From NCBI GenBank assembly GCA_902591925.1, contig CACJCN010000004.1, forward strand, positions 103,991 to 167,990: a DNA stretch of 64,000 bases, in the 5' to 3' direction. Position numbers and translations under genes: made by a program. Source of the DNA: an uncultured SAR86 cluster bacterium (GTDB lineage Bacteria > Pseudomonadota > Gammaproteobacteria > Magnimaribacterales > D2472). The notes under the pieces are model-generated. The model had not been told where the DNA came from and did not search any database. It worked only from the letters and a program-made list of their open reading frames with translations. Each line of letters opens with the position of its first letter. Within the stretch, counting starts at the first letter, position 1. This document shows positions 1-8,047 of this stretch, piece after piece.

Positions 1-1067
1 AGAGAAGTTGAAGGGTAAGCAAATTCAGATTTGTTGCTCTTTACAATTTTCATTATATTGAAGATCAGGTTTTCTTTAACTTCGTTAAACGCAGCAAATC
101 CCATTGGATCAGCGTAAGCAACAATCATTAAATCAATAGAACTGCCACCCAATTCAATAGTTCTTACAACAGGATCTAAATCACCCTCTGTAGTAAAGTC
201 ATTGCTTTTAATGATGTAATCTTTTATTTCATTTCTTATCGACTCAAGTTGTTCAACACTTGTTGAGTAAATAAGATTAATTTTCCAATTTATTCTTCTA
301 TTAATCATTTCACCATGATTAATTACTTTAACGTCAGATAAATCTTTATTAGGTATAATCATTGGCGCAGTATCAAAAGTTCTAATTACAGTTGATCTAA
401 AACCAATGCTTTCTACAATTCCATGGAGCTGCCCACTTACCTCGATTCTGTCACCTGGCTGAAATCTGTGCTCACCAATTATTAATATTCCTGAGATTAG
501 ATTTTTAAAGAAATCTTGTGCGCCTAATGCAACTGCCACAGAAAATAAACCCAAACCGGCAACGAGCGGACCAATTTGAATACCAAATATGTCTAATATT
601 ATTGCTGCTCCAATTACCCAGACAATAAATTTTGAAGCTCTTTCAAGCCACATTTGCATTGATGCTGTAAGCCATGAACTTGTAGAGAGGGCAGCGAAAA
701 TTGGTTTTACACTATTTGCTAGGGCACTGAAAATAGTAAAAATAACAAAGGCTTTTACTACATTTGTTGCTATGTCACCAATTAAACCTGATAGTGGTAA
801 TATTAAAGTGCAAATATACAAAGCAATTGTGACAGGCACTAATCCAATTGGCCTTCTTAAGGCATTAAGAATTTCGTCGTCTATCTTTGATTTTGTTTTA
901 CTGGCTAGACCTTCAAGAGAATTAAGAATTATTGAAATAATAAAACCTCTAAAAAGAAATGCTGTTAAGATAACCAATAAAGAAGAAATTATTGAGCCCA
1001 GATCAATACCTAAGAATCCTGTATTCCAGACTTCAGAGATAAGGTTTATAAAATTTTCCATAATCAT
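1..1067 (-). CDS. MscS-family mechanosensitive channel (3' end beyond window)
   Basis: Small-conductance mechanosensitive channel-like inner-membrane protein that would release osmolytes on hypo-osmotic shock. About 355 residues are readable and the frame is still open at base 1. The N-terminal 140 residues hold hydrophobic helices. The pore-helix region carries the MscS hallmark LGAQDFFKNLISG, followed by the beta-domain signature PGDRIEV and then IPNKDL. I chose the ATG at 1067 because a TAAAAT hexamer ends six bases upstream; a second in-frame ATG lies at 1061, and neither has a Shine-Dalgarno sequence. It is the last readable gene of a minus-strand run (hsp20, dsbD, YwaF-like, mscS). Family membership is confident; the subfamily is not resolved. 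Confidence 0.9.
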   Translation of the reverse strand, partial: MIMENFINLISEVWNTGFLGIDLGSIISSLLVILTAFLFRGFIISIILNSLEGLASKTKSKIDDEILNALRRPIGLVPVTIALYICTLILPLSGLIGDIATNVVKAFVIFTIFSALANSVKPIFAALSTSSWLTASMQMWLERASKFIVWVIGAAIILDIFGIQIGPLVAGLGLFSVAVALGAQDFFKNLISGILIIGEHRFQPGDRIEVSGQLHGIVESIGFRSTVIRTFDTAPMIIPNKDLSDVKVINHGEMINRRINWKINLIYSTSVEQLESIRNEIKDYIIKSNDFTTEGDLDPVVRTIELGGSSIDLMIVAYADPMGFAAFNEVKENLIFNIMKIVKSNKSEFAYPSTS

Positions 1068-1073
1068 GTTGTT

Positions 1074-1079
1074 ATTTTA
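1074..1079 (-). promoter_or_regulatory. -10-like hexamer six bases before the mscS start
   Basis: On the minus strand TAAAAT is followed by AACAAC and then ATG. This spacing would put transcription initiation on the start codon. No convincing -35 box or Shine-Dalgarno sequence is seen. It is one of about eleven such arrangements in the window. Confidence 0.4.
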
Positions 1080-1112
1080 TGTTTATTTTATAAATTTAAG
1101 CAAAATTATGAG

Positions 1113-1814
1113 TTATCTTGCAGCTTTATCTTTTATAAAATAAGGTAAATATATTAGGTAAAAAACCGCAATTGCAAGTGGCGTTGTAACTAACAAATGC
1201 AACGGCGGTTCTGGAAATACATCCATTAGAGAAGCACCATCTGGTTTAGCCATCAAATACCAAAAATTTGCAGGATCACCTAAGATCAAATTAATAACAT
1301 AGACGATTGGCAATAATATAAAAGCAGTAATTGCTGACACTTTTAATATATCTTTTGCATAAGGCCTATTACCAAGAGCAACAGTTGCATACATTATTCC
1401 AACAATTATCATTCCATGACCAATCATAAAAAATATGTAATCTAAATCATGATGACTTATATCTGGTGTAAGAATTGCCATAGATGCTCCACCTAAACCC
1501 CAGAAAAATGCACAAAGATATAGAATTCTTGGCCCACCCAATAAAAACCAAATTAGAAATATTTCAGAAAGATCACACATATGTAGCGGAATTGTTTCTC
1601 TCCAATCATATGGATTAGCTAACAGATAAAGATCCTTATATGGTGAAATAATGACATGTGCAGCAATTATTCCTGCGATTACTTTGCTCATAAGTGATTT
1701 ATCACTCTCAGATTTATTTTTATAAAACTTTGGTAAAAATACTGAAACTATAATCACTGAAAATATTGTTATAAGGTGAACTGTGCCAAATATTTGAAAA
1801 GGTGTACCAAACAT
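1113..1814 (-). CDS. YwaF/TIGR02206-family integral membrane protein
   Basis: A 233-residue inner-membrane protein with about six hydrophobic segments. It carries motifs typical of the TIGR02206 (YwaF) family: PLHMCDL after the second helix, an ISHHDLDY stretch, and DPANFWYLMAKP near residue 180 followed by a Pro-rich PEPPLHLL segment. The molecular function of the family is unknown; the conserved His, Cys and Asp residues at the membrane edge suggest a catalytic or binding role, which is inference. It lies 42 bp downstream of dsbD and 45 bp upstream of mscS on the same strand, so co-transcription is plausible. A weak AGG sits about ten bases before the start. Confidence 0.8.
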   Translation of the reverse strand: MFGTPFQIFGTVHLITIFSVIIVSVFLPKFYKNKSESDKSLMSKVIAGIIAAHVIISPYKDLYLLANPYDWRETIPLHMCDLSEIFLIWFLLGGPRILYLCAFFWGLGGASMAILTPDISHHDLDYIFFMIGHGMIIVGIMYATVALGNRPYAKDILKVSAITAFILLPIVYVINLILGDPANFWYLMAKPDGASLMDVFPEPPLHLLVTTPLAIAVFYLIYLPYFIKDKAAR

Positions 1815-1856
1815 ATTATTGCCTATTAAATTTGTAAGTTTGAATTATATTATTAT

Positions 1857-3836
1857 TTAAGAGTTGTTGAAACTTTCTAGTAAAATCTGTTCTGTTAAGA
1901 TTGCAGGTAAAATTTTAGACTCGCTCATTCCAGGCTTCCAAAAAATATACAATGGAACTCCATTTCTATTATATGATTCAAGAGTTTTTAGAATTTCGTC
2001 ATTTTTGTTAGTCCAATCGGCAACAATGTATTGAATGTTATTTTTATGAATGTATTCTTTAACACTTGCTCTTGATAAGGCAATTTTGTCATTTGTTTGG
2101 CATGTTATGCACCATGCAGCAGTAAAATTAATTAAATAAGCTTGATTTTTGTTTTTATATTCATTTTCTATATTTTTATTCCATTGAACATAGTCATAAC
2201 TTTCAAGTTTTACGGCATTTGTAGATTGTATTTCGTTTGAAGGAATATCCCTGAATTGAAAGAAAATTACAAAAGCTGCAATAACAAAAATAGCAAATCT
2301 ATAGCTTGATTTACTTAGTTTTGTAGCAATCCATATTAACAACGAGATCATTAAAATCGTCATTAGTAGAAATATCACCTCGTTGGAAGATGTTTGAATG
2401 CTAAACACCCATATTAACCATATTGATGTTGCAAACATAGGAAACGCAAAAAATTCTTTCAAAGCAACCATCCAATTACCAGGTTTAGGCAGGTAGTTTA
2501 TTAAACTTGGTGAGGCGGATAATACAAAATAAGGAAATGCAAAACCAAGACCTAGTGCAGAAAAGACTGGTAATGTCATAACAGAGGGTTGAATTAATGC
2601 ATAACCAAGTGCTGCCCCCATAAATGGTGCTGTGCATGGTGAGGCAACAATTACAGCTAAAATACCTGTAGAAAAGGAACCAAGCAAACTACCGCTGTTT
2701 CCTTTACTACCAAGTCTAGTTAATGATGAGCCTATATTTATATCGCTTAGCAGTACTAAACCAATTACAAACATTAATAAACTGAGTAATCCAACAAGAG
2801 GTGGCGACTGTAATTGAAAGCCCCAGCCCAGATATAGGCCAGTTTGTTTTAGCAAAATCATGGCAAATCCAATAAGCAAAAATGAAATCATTACTCCAGC
2901 GCAAAACAATAAAGCATGAGCTCTAATTTTTGATGAAGATTGATTACTCATTGAGACAAAACTCAGAACTTTTAATGAGATTATTGGAAAAACGCATGGC
3001 ATTAAATTTAGAATTAAGCCTCCTACAAAGGCAAAAATTAAAGCTTGTAAAAAAGAAATATTAAGTGAGTTTTTTGTAGCATTTTCAATTTCAGCGTCAA
3101 TTATAAAACTTTCACTGTCGTTAATATTTAATACTCCAGATAAATATTCAAAAGATTTAACATCATCTAATTTTTTAACCTTAACAAGATAATTATTTTC
3201 TTCTTTGATCAGATTTTGATCTGAAGCATGTTCAACAATATCTTGATTATCTATAAAAAATATTGCAGAACTAACATCAAAAGGCCAAGAAAACCTTATA
3301 TTTATGAACTCGCTATCAATTGATGCCTTCACAGGAAGTGTCTGAGAAGGAGCTTTTAAAAACCAATCATACAGTGCAACATCATTTTTAATTTCATTAA
3401 GATTTGTTTTGATTAATGCCTTTTCTGGAACGCAAATATCATCACATATTAAAAAATCAATATTTGCTTCTATATATGAATCCTTATCGTTGGAATTATT
3501 TATCTCAAAGGGGAAAATTACAAAATTCTTATATCCATATGTCATTAGTGGTTCATATGGGATTAAAGTTGGAGTTGGCCAAAATAACTCGCTTATTGAA
3601 ATATTATCATCATAAGACCATTTAACTTTTATCGGGCCTCCTGAATCGCCAGGATTTTTCCAGTAGGTATGCCAATTCTCTTGCATGTCCATTCGAATGC
3701 CAATAAGAGTTTGGCTTTGTCCCTCTTGTAAATTCTCAAACTTTACCAAGGAGACATTTGCATGACCGGTATTAACAGTCACTGCATTAATCGAAAAGCA
3801 AAAAAATAATAGAAAGGATATTTTAAGAAATTTCAT
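1857..3836 (-). CDS. dsbD: Thiol:disulfide interchange protein DsbD
   Basis: Inner-membrane reductase that passes electrons from cytosolic thioredoxin to periplasmic thiol proteins. 659 residues from the chosen start, which begins a clean signal peptide (MKFLKISFLLFFCFS); an upstream in-frame ATG at 3881 would place a 3866-3884 hairpin inside the gene and is less likely. Domains in order: periplasmic N-terminal domain with the CDDICVPE cysteine pair; about eight membrane helices with the paired redox cysteines in MPCVFPI and SPCTAPF; C-terminal thioredoxin domain with a CITC active site in AAWCITC. Catalytic cysteines of all three domains are present, so the relay looks intact. The CDDIC spacing resembles the ScsB-like branch more than Escherichia coli DsbD. 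A TAAAAT hexamer lies eight bases before the start. Confidence 0.92.
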   Translation of the reverse strand: MKFLKISFLLFFCFSINAVTVNTGHANVSLVKFENLQEGQSQTLIGIRMDMQENWHTYWKNPGDSGGPIKVKWSYDDNISISELFWPTPTLIPYEPLMTYGYKNFVIFPFEINNSNDKDSYIEANIDFLICDDICVPEKALIKTNLNEIKNDVALYDWFLKAPSQTLPVKASIDSEFINIRFSWPFDVSSAIFFIDNQDIVEHASDQNLIKEENNYLVKVKKLDDVKSFEYLSGVLNINDSESFIIDAEIENATKNSLNISFLQALIFAFVGGLILNLMPCVFPIISLKVLSFVSMSNQSSSKIRAHALLFCAGVMISFLLIGFAMILLKQTGLYLGWGFQLQSPPLVGLLSLLMFVIGLVLLSDINIGSSLTRLGSKGNSGSLLGSFSTGILAVIVASPCTAPFMGAALGYALIQPSVMTLPVFSALGLGFAFPYFVLSASPSLINYLPKPGNWMVALKEFFAFPMFATSIWLIWVFSIQTSSNEVIFLLMTILMISLLIWIATKLSKSSYRFAIFVIAAFVIFFQFRDIPSNEIQSTNAVKLESYDYVQWNKNIENEYKNKNQAYLINFTAAWCITCQTNDKIALSRASVKEYIHKNNIQYIVADWTNKNDEILKTLESYNRNGVPLYIFWKPGMSESKILPAILTEQILLESFNNS

Positions 3837-3865
3837 TAAATGTAATTTTATCCTATTTAACATTT

Positions 3866-3884
3866 GGGGTGCATTATGCACCCC
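3866..3884. other. Perfect 8-bp stem-loop between hsp20 and dsbD
   Basis: GGGGTGCA, a three-base loop and TGCACCCC form a perfect hairpin 17 bp past the hsp20 stop codon. Neither side is followed by a U-run, so it is not a standard intrinsic terminator. It could stabilise the hsp20 transcript end or act as a partial terminator before dsbD. Its core closely resembles the terminator after hupB. Confidence 0.55.
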
Positions 3885-3901
3885 ATTTCACATTATATAA
3901 G

Positions 3902-4354
3902 TTATTTACCTGAGATTTTTTTTGGTGATTTGATCTCAATCATCCTGGGTTTCTTCTCATCAGGAATAATTTTCTCAAGACTGATGGTTAATAAACCATT
4001 AATCAATTCAGCACCTTGAACAACAACATCCTCAGAAAGGGTAAATTGCTGTTTAAATGCTCTTTGAGCAATTCCTTGATATACAACCTTATTTTCACCA
4101 TTAACAACTTCAGTAGTTGGCCCGTCGTAGCTTACAGAAAGAATTCCTTCTGCAAGCTCTATTTGGATATCATCTTTCGACAATCCAGCTACAGCAATCT
4201 CAATGGCAAAATAATTACCGTCTTTGCTAATGTTGTATGGTGGATAGCTTGACGATCTATCATTGGACTCAGAGAGTCTTTGCAATCTATCAAACAAAGG
4301 TTCGAACCCTAGTACACGTGTTGTGAAAAATGGGTCTGTAAAGTTAAGTATCAT
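3902..4354 (-). CDS. ibpA: Small heat-shock protein, IbpA/Hsp20 family
   Basis: Cytoplasmic ATP-independent holdase that binds unfolding proteins and hands them to DnaK/ClpB. 150 residues, the usual length. The N-terminal arm (FFTTRVLGFEPLFDRL) matches the IbpA type. The alpha-crystallin domain runs from about residue 40 to 135 with the AGLSKDDIQIEL and GLLTISL strands, and a short basic tail follows. The start is fixed by a strong AAGGAGGA Shine-Dalgarno sequence seven bases upstream. That ribosome site is embedded in a hairpin resembling a ROSE thermometer, and a sigma32-like promoter lies about 100 bp upstream, so both transcriptional and translational heat control are predicted. It faces away from the plus-strand operon starting at 4549. 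Confidence 0.95.
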   Translation of the reverse strand: MILNFTDPFFTTRVLGFEPLFDRLQRLSESNDRSSSYPPYNISKDGNYFAIEIAVAGLSKDDIQIELAEGILSVSYDGPTTEVVNGENKVVYQGIAQRAFKQQFTLSEDVVVQGAELINGLLTISLEKIIPDEKKPRMIEIKSPKKISGK

Positions 4355-4355
4355 A

Positions 4356-4379
4356 ATAGTCCTCCTTTAAAGCAACTAT
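4356..4379 (-). promoter_or_regulatory. Predicted ROSE-like RNA thermometer over the ibpA ribosome site
   Basis: On the transcript, AUAGU-UGCU-UUAA-AGGA-GG-ACUAU folds into a hairpin. AUAGU pairs perfectly with ACUAU at the base. UGCU faces the AGGA of the Shine-Dalgarno across a four-base loop, with a G-G opposition and two unpaired G. The U(U/C)GCU anti-Shine-Dalgarno element and the G-G opposition are hallmarks of ROSE elements in small heat-shock gene leaders. The AUG follows two bases after the stem. Confidence 0.65.
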
Positions 4380-4418
4380 ATAAATGTGCATCTAAAATAA
4401 GCATACACTTGTTAAAGC

Positions 4419-4440
4419 GAAGATCCGTTATGGCATCTTC
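4419..4440 (-). other. Upstream hairpin in the ibpA leader
   Basis: GAAGAT and ATCTTC form a six-pair stem with a ten-base loop, roughly 40 bases upstream of the ribosome-site hairpin. ROSE leaders usually contain one to three extra stem-loops 5' of the regulatory hairpin, which fits. It is too short to be certain. Confidence 0.35.
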
Positions 4441-4452
4441 ATCAATGAATAC

Positions 4453-4478
4453 TTATGGCCATTATTAACTTTTTCAAG
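4453..4478 (-). promoter_or_regulatory. Sigma32-like heat-shock promoter for ibpA
   Basis: The minus strand reads CTTGAAA, 11 bases, then GGCCATAAG. CTTGAAA is the exact heat-shock -35 core; the -10 matches CCCCATnT in four of six leading positions, and the spacing is slightly short. Predicted initiation near 4445 gives a leader of about 90 bases containing the thermometer-like hairpin. Confidence 0.5.
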
Positions 4479-4548
4479 CTTTCTTTTTTTGTAATTTTAA
4501 AATATCCTTATATAAGAACTTTTTTAAAACTCAATTGTCAAAATTATT

Positions 4549-4953
4549 ATGAAAACCAAATTTATTTTGCTTACATTTATATTTTCTTTTGCTTCTATTT
4601 TTGATGCTAAAGATGCACAACCCTTAATCGAAGAGGGTCAAACGTGGTATCTTGAATCAAGAAGCAATAAACTGACTCCTTCAAATAGCAAGGTTTTATA
4701 TTTTTTTTCTAATGATGCTTATAACATCCATCAGGCAAGATTATTTTCAGATTGGGATAGGTTTTCAATTATAGATTCAAAAAACTTAGTCAGACTAAAC
4801 ACTGGTGATAGGGTAGAAATTTTAAAATCTAAACACTTTGAAAAAATTTATGAAGTTAAGCTTTTAGACGGCTTTGAAAAAAACAGAAAATACTACGTTA
4901 TTAAAGATGACCTTCTAAAACACTATAAATTATCTAAAGCTGAAGAATCATGA
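4549..4953 (+). CDS. Small exported protein of unknown function
   Basis: A 134-residue protein opening with a signal peptide (MKTKFILLTFIFSFASIFDA), predicted periplasmic. The mature part is charged, has no cysteines in conserved spacing, and contains a stretch on RLNTGDRVEILKSK that could be a small beta-fold; I recognise no family. It overlaps the next lipoprotein gene by four bases (ATGA), so the two are translationally coupled and may work together at the envelope. It opens the recX-dnaX-recR-dcd run. No clear Shine-Dalgarno sequence. Real gene status is supported by the signal peptide and the coupling; function is unknown. Confidence 0.7.
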   Translation: MKTKFILLTFIFSFASIFDAKDAQPLIEEGQTWYLESRSNKLTPSNSKVLYFFSNDAYNIHQARLFSDWDRFSIIDSKNLVRLNTGDRVEILKSKHFEKIYEVKLLDGFEKNRKYYVIKDDLLKHYKLSKAEES

Positions 4954-5405
4954 AAAACTTGTTATTAATTGCGATTATTTTCATTACATCTTCATGTGTA
5001 AATAATTCATTACAACCTGATGTTGTTTCTAGATCGGACGCTCAGAAACAACAATATGTGATTTTTGGAACAATTATGGATGTTTCAATTGTAACAATTG
5101 AAGGTGATAGAGAAGTTGGTGCTGCAGCTGGAGCAGCTATTGGGGCAGCTGTTGGCAAAAATACAACAGATTCAGAACCAGAATCTGATATTGCTACAGT
5201 TTTAGGAGGTTTGGTAGGTTCAGCTATTGGATCTGAGATTGGTTCAGCAGTTACAAAGAAAGATGGGGTTGAATTATTAATAGAGACCGAGTCTGGTAGC
5301 TTTATTTCTATTATCCAAGAGGTTGGTAATTTTTCATATAATACTGGTCAAAAGGTAAGAATCATAAAAAGAAATGGAAAATCAAGAGTTATTCCTTTTG
5401 AATAA
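4950..5405 (+). CDS. Glycine-zipper outer-membrane lipoprotein (SlyB/Pcp-like)
   Basis: A 151-residue lipoprotein. The signal peptide ends in the lipobox ITSSC, so Cys16 would be lipidated. Residues 52-105 form a Gly/Ala-rich glycine zipper (GAAAGAAIGAAVG then GGLVGSAIGSEIGSA), as in the SlyB/Pcp and 17-kDa antigen family (PF05433). A C-terminal beta-rich part with GQKVRIIKRNGKSRV follows, typical of the same family. It probably sits in the outer membrane and contributes to envelope integrity. It overlaps the preceding exported protein by four bases, and its stop codon overlaps the recX start (TAATG). Confidence 0.85.
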   Translation: MKNLLLIAIIFITSSCVNNSLQPDVVSRSDAQKQQYVIFGTIMDVSIVTIEGDREVGAAAGAAIGAAVGKNTTDSEPESDIATVLGGLVGSAIGSEIGSAVTKKDGVELLIETESGSFISIIQEVGNFSYNTGQKVRIIKRNGKSRVIPFE

Positions 5406-5857
5406 TGTCAGATGATCTATTCAATATAATATATAACAAATCTCTAGATTTATTATCGAGAAGAGAACACTCAATTAAAGAAATTAAAGAAAAGCTATCT
5501 GCACGTTTTGAACAAAAAGAAATAATAGAATCTGTTATTGAAAAACTTAGTGATAATAACTTAGTAAATAATACAAGATTTGCTGAAGCTTATGTATCTG
5601 CTAGAAAAAGAAAAGGATTCGGGCCTAAAAAGATTGCTTTTGAATTGACATCAAAAGGTATTGATGAATCAGTATCACGTAATGTAATTATTGAAGAGGG
5701 TGATTGGGAATCGGCTGCTAAATTAGCTTTTTCAAAAAAATTCAAAGATGGGCCTAGTCTTGATACCAATGAAAAATTAAAACAAAAAAGTTTTCTACAA
5801 AATAGAGGTTTTAGATTTAAAGAAATCGAATCAGTTTTTACTAATGACATGTTATGA
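5405..5857 (+). CDS. recX: Regulatory protein RecX
   Basis: Modulator that binds RecA filaments and limits recombinase activity. 150 residues of mostly charged helix, with the three-helix RecX repeats: LDLLSRREHSIKEIKEKL (repeat 1), VIEKLSDNNLVNNTRFAEAYV (repeat 2) and the GFGPKKIAFELTSKGI segment. The C-terminal KQKSFLQNRGFRFKEIESVF matches the last repeat. The start codon overlaps the previous stop by one base. In many gammaproteobacteria recX follows recA; here it is in a dnaX-recR operon instead, so it is still among DNA repair and replication genes. Confidence 0.9.
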   Translation: MSDDLFNIIYNKSLDLLSRREHSIKEIKEKLSARFEQKEIIESVIEKLSDNNLVNNTRFAEAYVSARKRKGFGPKKIAFELTSKGIDESVSRNVIIEEGDWESAAKLAFSKKFKDGPSLDTNEKLKQKSFLQNRGFRFKEIESVFTNDML

Positions 5858-5866
5858 TTCAATGCT

Positions 5867-7447
5867 ATGTCTTATGAGGTTTTAGCTAGAAAATATAGAC
5901 CATCTTGCTTTGAAGAAGTTATCGGCCAAGAGCATGTTGTTAAGGCTTTAGTAAATAGCATTGAGTCGGAAAAAATTCATCAAGCATTTATATTTTCAGG
6001 AACAAGGGGAGTTGGTAAGACTACTATTGCAAGAATTTTAGCAAAATGTTTAAACTGCGAGAGTAACTCCAAGCCAACATCAGTACCATGCAATAAATGT
6101 TCTAATACTATTGAAATTACTGCTGGAAGAAGTGTTGACTTTTTAGAAATTGATGCTGCATCTAATACTCAAGTTGAAAAAATAAGGGACTTAATAGAAA
6201 CAGTTGAATACAAACCTGCTAAAGGAAGATATAAGATTTTTCTCATTGACGAAGTTCACATGCTTTCTACCGCAAGTTTCAATGCTCTTCTGAAGACCTT
6301 AGAAGAACCACCGTCCCATATTGTATTTATTTTTGCAACTACCAACCCAGAAAAAATCCCAAAGACAGTTCAATCAAGGTGTTTGCAGCTAAATCTTAAA
6401 ACAGTCAATGAAGAAATGTTAAACAACCACCTAAATCAGATATTAAAGAAAGAAAAAATCAAACATGATGACGAAAGTACTCAACTAATATCAAAATCTG
6501 CAAACGGATCCGTTAGAGATGCTTTGACGATTCTGGATCAAGCTATAGCTCATGGTAATGGCGAGCTTAATAGTAATGAAGTAAAGAAATTATTGGGTAC
6601 AATCGATGATTCACTTTTATTTGAGCTTTTAGAGGGCATAGTCGATGGAGATGGTAAGAAAGTTTTTGATAAGCTTGCTGAAATTGAACAGTTGTTACCA
6701 GAATATGATGTTATTCTTCGAGATTTGATAAGTATTCTTCATCAAGTTTCACTTGAACAGGTTCTTAATAATTCAGAAAGTGAAAATATAAAAAAAGTAT
6801 CCAATAAAATTGATAAAGAGTTTTGTCAACTTTTATACGAAATCGGTATGAATTCTTTTACTAGATTTTCTGTACATCCAAGCCCAAAAGAATGTCTTGA
6901 AATTTGTTTATTAAGAATGCTTACTTTTAATCCCCTTCAGAAACTTTCAGAAAATAACCAAGACTCAACTCCAAGTAATTCAGAAAAAAAAAATCTCAAA
7001 AAAGTTGATGAAAAAATAAAAAAAGTTAACAGCCCTTCGTCTGAAGAATCAAGCAAAAAAAAGTTCCTTAACAATAACGAAGACTGGGTGAAATTATTTA
7101 ATTCTTTAAAATTAAGTCCTTTTGCAAGAAATTATTTTGGAAATATGTCGTTATTTTCACACAATAATGAAGGTATGATTTTAAAAGCAGATTTAAATTC
7201 AGGAAAAGTGCCCGAGAATATTATGTCGGAATTTAAAACTGCCGTTGAGAGTATATTTTCAAACAAAATTAATATTAAAATTGAAAAAGGGGATGTAATT
7301 AATTCTCCAATCCAATTAAATGAAAGTAAAATAGAAAAAGAAGAAAACTTGGCAAAAGATCAAATAAGTAATGATAAAGAAATACAAGATTTTGTTAAAA
7401 AATTTAATGGAAAGATAAAGCCAGAAACCATTAAACCCTCAAAGTAA
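5867..7447 (+). CDS. dnaX: DNA polymerase III subunits gamma/tau
   Basis: Clamp-loader ATPase. 526 residues, shorter than the 643 of Escherichia coli. Walker A GTRGVGKTT at 45-53, zinc-binding cysteines at 61/64, 75 and 78, Walker B LIDEVHML near 127-133, and the SRC sensor region at 170-172. Domain III ends near residue 370, followed by a Lys/Glu/Ser-rich linker and a tau-like C-terminal region. A run of ten A at 6984-6993 (codons 373-376) marks the domain III/linker border; slippage either way meets a stop within five to eight codons and would give a gamma-sized product. It is nine bases after recX and three before recR. Confidence 0.95.
   Translation: MSYEVLARKYRPSCFEEVIGQEHVVKALVNSIESEKIHQAFIFSGTRGVGKTTIARILAKCLNCESNSKPTSVPCNKCSNTIEITAGRSVDFLEIDAASNTQVEKIRDLIETVEYKPAKGRYKIFLIDEVHMLSTASFNALLKTLEEPPSHIVFIFATTNPEKIPKTVQSRCLQLNLKTVNEEMLNNHLNQILKKEKIKHDDESTQLISKSANGSVRDALTILDQAIAHGNGELNSNEVKKLLGTIDDSLLFELLEGIVDGDGKKVFDKLAEIEQLLPEYDVILRDLISILHQVSLEQVLNNSESENIKKVSNKIDKEFCQLLYEIGMNSFTRFSVHPSPKECLEICLLRMLTFNPLQKLSENNQDSTPSNSEKKNLKKVDEKIKKVNSPSSEESSKKKFLNNNEDWVKLFNSLKLSPFARNYFGNMSLFSHNNEGMILKADLNSGKVPENIMSEFKTAVESIFSNKINIKIEKGDVINSPIQLNESKIEKEENLAKDQISNDKEIQDFVKKFNGKIKPETIKPSK
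6984..6993 (+). other. A10 homopolymer, candidate slippage site in dnaX
   Basis: Ten consecutive A in frame GAA-AAA-AAA-AAT. Reading in the -1 frame ends at TGA after about five codons; the +1 frame ends at TAA after about eight. Thermus dnaX makes gamma by transcriptional slippage on an A9 run, so this run, placed exactly after domain III, could do the same here. Confidence 0.45.
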
Positions 7448-7450
7448 ACA

Positions 7451-8047
7451 ATGAACCAAGATCTATTAAATGAACTTATAAATGCATTAACTATCCTACC
7501 TGGTGTTGGGAAAAAATCTGCTCAAAGAATGGCATTGTATTTACTTGATAGGAATAAAGATGGTGCTAGCATATTAGCAAACACTCTATCTAATGCCATC
7601 GAAAGTATTCAAAGATGCTCAAATTGCAGAATGCTTACATCAAATAATTTATGTGGAGTTTGCTCTGATTCAACAAGAGATACAAACAGTATTTGTGTTG
7701 TTGAGAGTCCATCTGATGTATTAGCCATTGAGTCAACTGGTGGCTATAGAGGCAGATATTTTGTTTTATTAGGAAGGCTGTCGCCAATTGATGGAATTGG
7801 ACCAGAAGATTTGGGTATTGATGACCTATTAAACATTACTAATAATGATGAAGTAAAAGAAGTAATCCTTGCAACTAGTAGCACCGTAGAAGGTGATGCA
7901 ACAGCAATATTTATAAAAGATCATATAAAAAGTGCAAAGGTTTCAAGAATTTCTTATGGTATTCCAATTGGAGGAGAATTAGAGTATGTTGATGGAACTA
8001 CAATTGCTAGGGCAATAGAAGGAAGGATAGAAATAGATGTCGATTAA
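7451..8047 (+). CDS. recR: Recombination mediator RecR
   Basis: Zinc-finger/Toprim protein that with RecO and RecF loads RecA on SSB-coated gaps. 198 residues, standard length. Helix-hairpin-helix [14 protein letters not shown] at 15-28, zinc cysteines 56, 59, 68 and 71 (CSNCR and CGVC), Toprim domain from about 80 to 175 with [12 protein letters not shown]. It starts three bases after dnaX and its end overlaps dcd by 11 bases. The ybaB/ebfC gene usually sitting between dnaX and recR is missing here. Confidence 0.96.
   Translation: MNQDLLNELINALTILPGVGKKSAQRMALYLLDRNKDGASILANTLSNAIESIQRCSNCRMLTSNNLCGVCSDSTRDTNSICVVESPSDVLAIESTGGYRGRYFVLLGRLSPIDGIGPEDLGIDDLLNITNNDEVKEVILATSSTVEGDATAIFIKDHIKSAKVSRISYGIPIGGELEYVDGTTIARAIEGRIEIDVD

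Noticed and set aside
589..1143. 184-residue plus-strand open frame
   Set aside because: Antisense to the MscS channel gene, which has clear family motifs on the minus strand.
3866..3884. Standard intrinsic terminator
   Set aside because: The stem is perfect but neither side carries a U-run, so it was listed as a stem-loop only.
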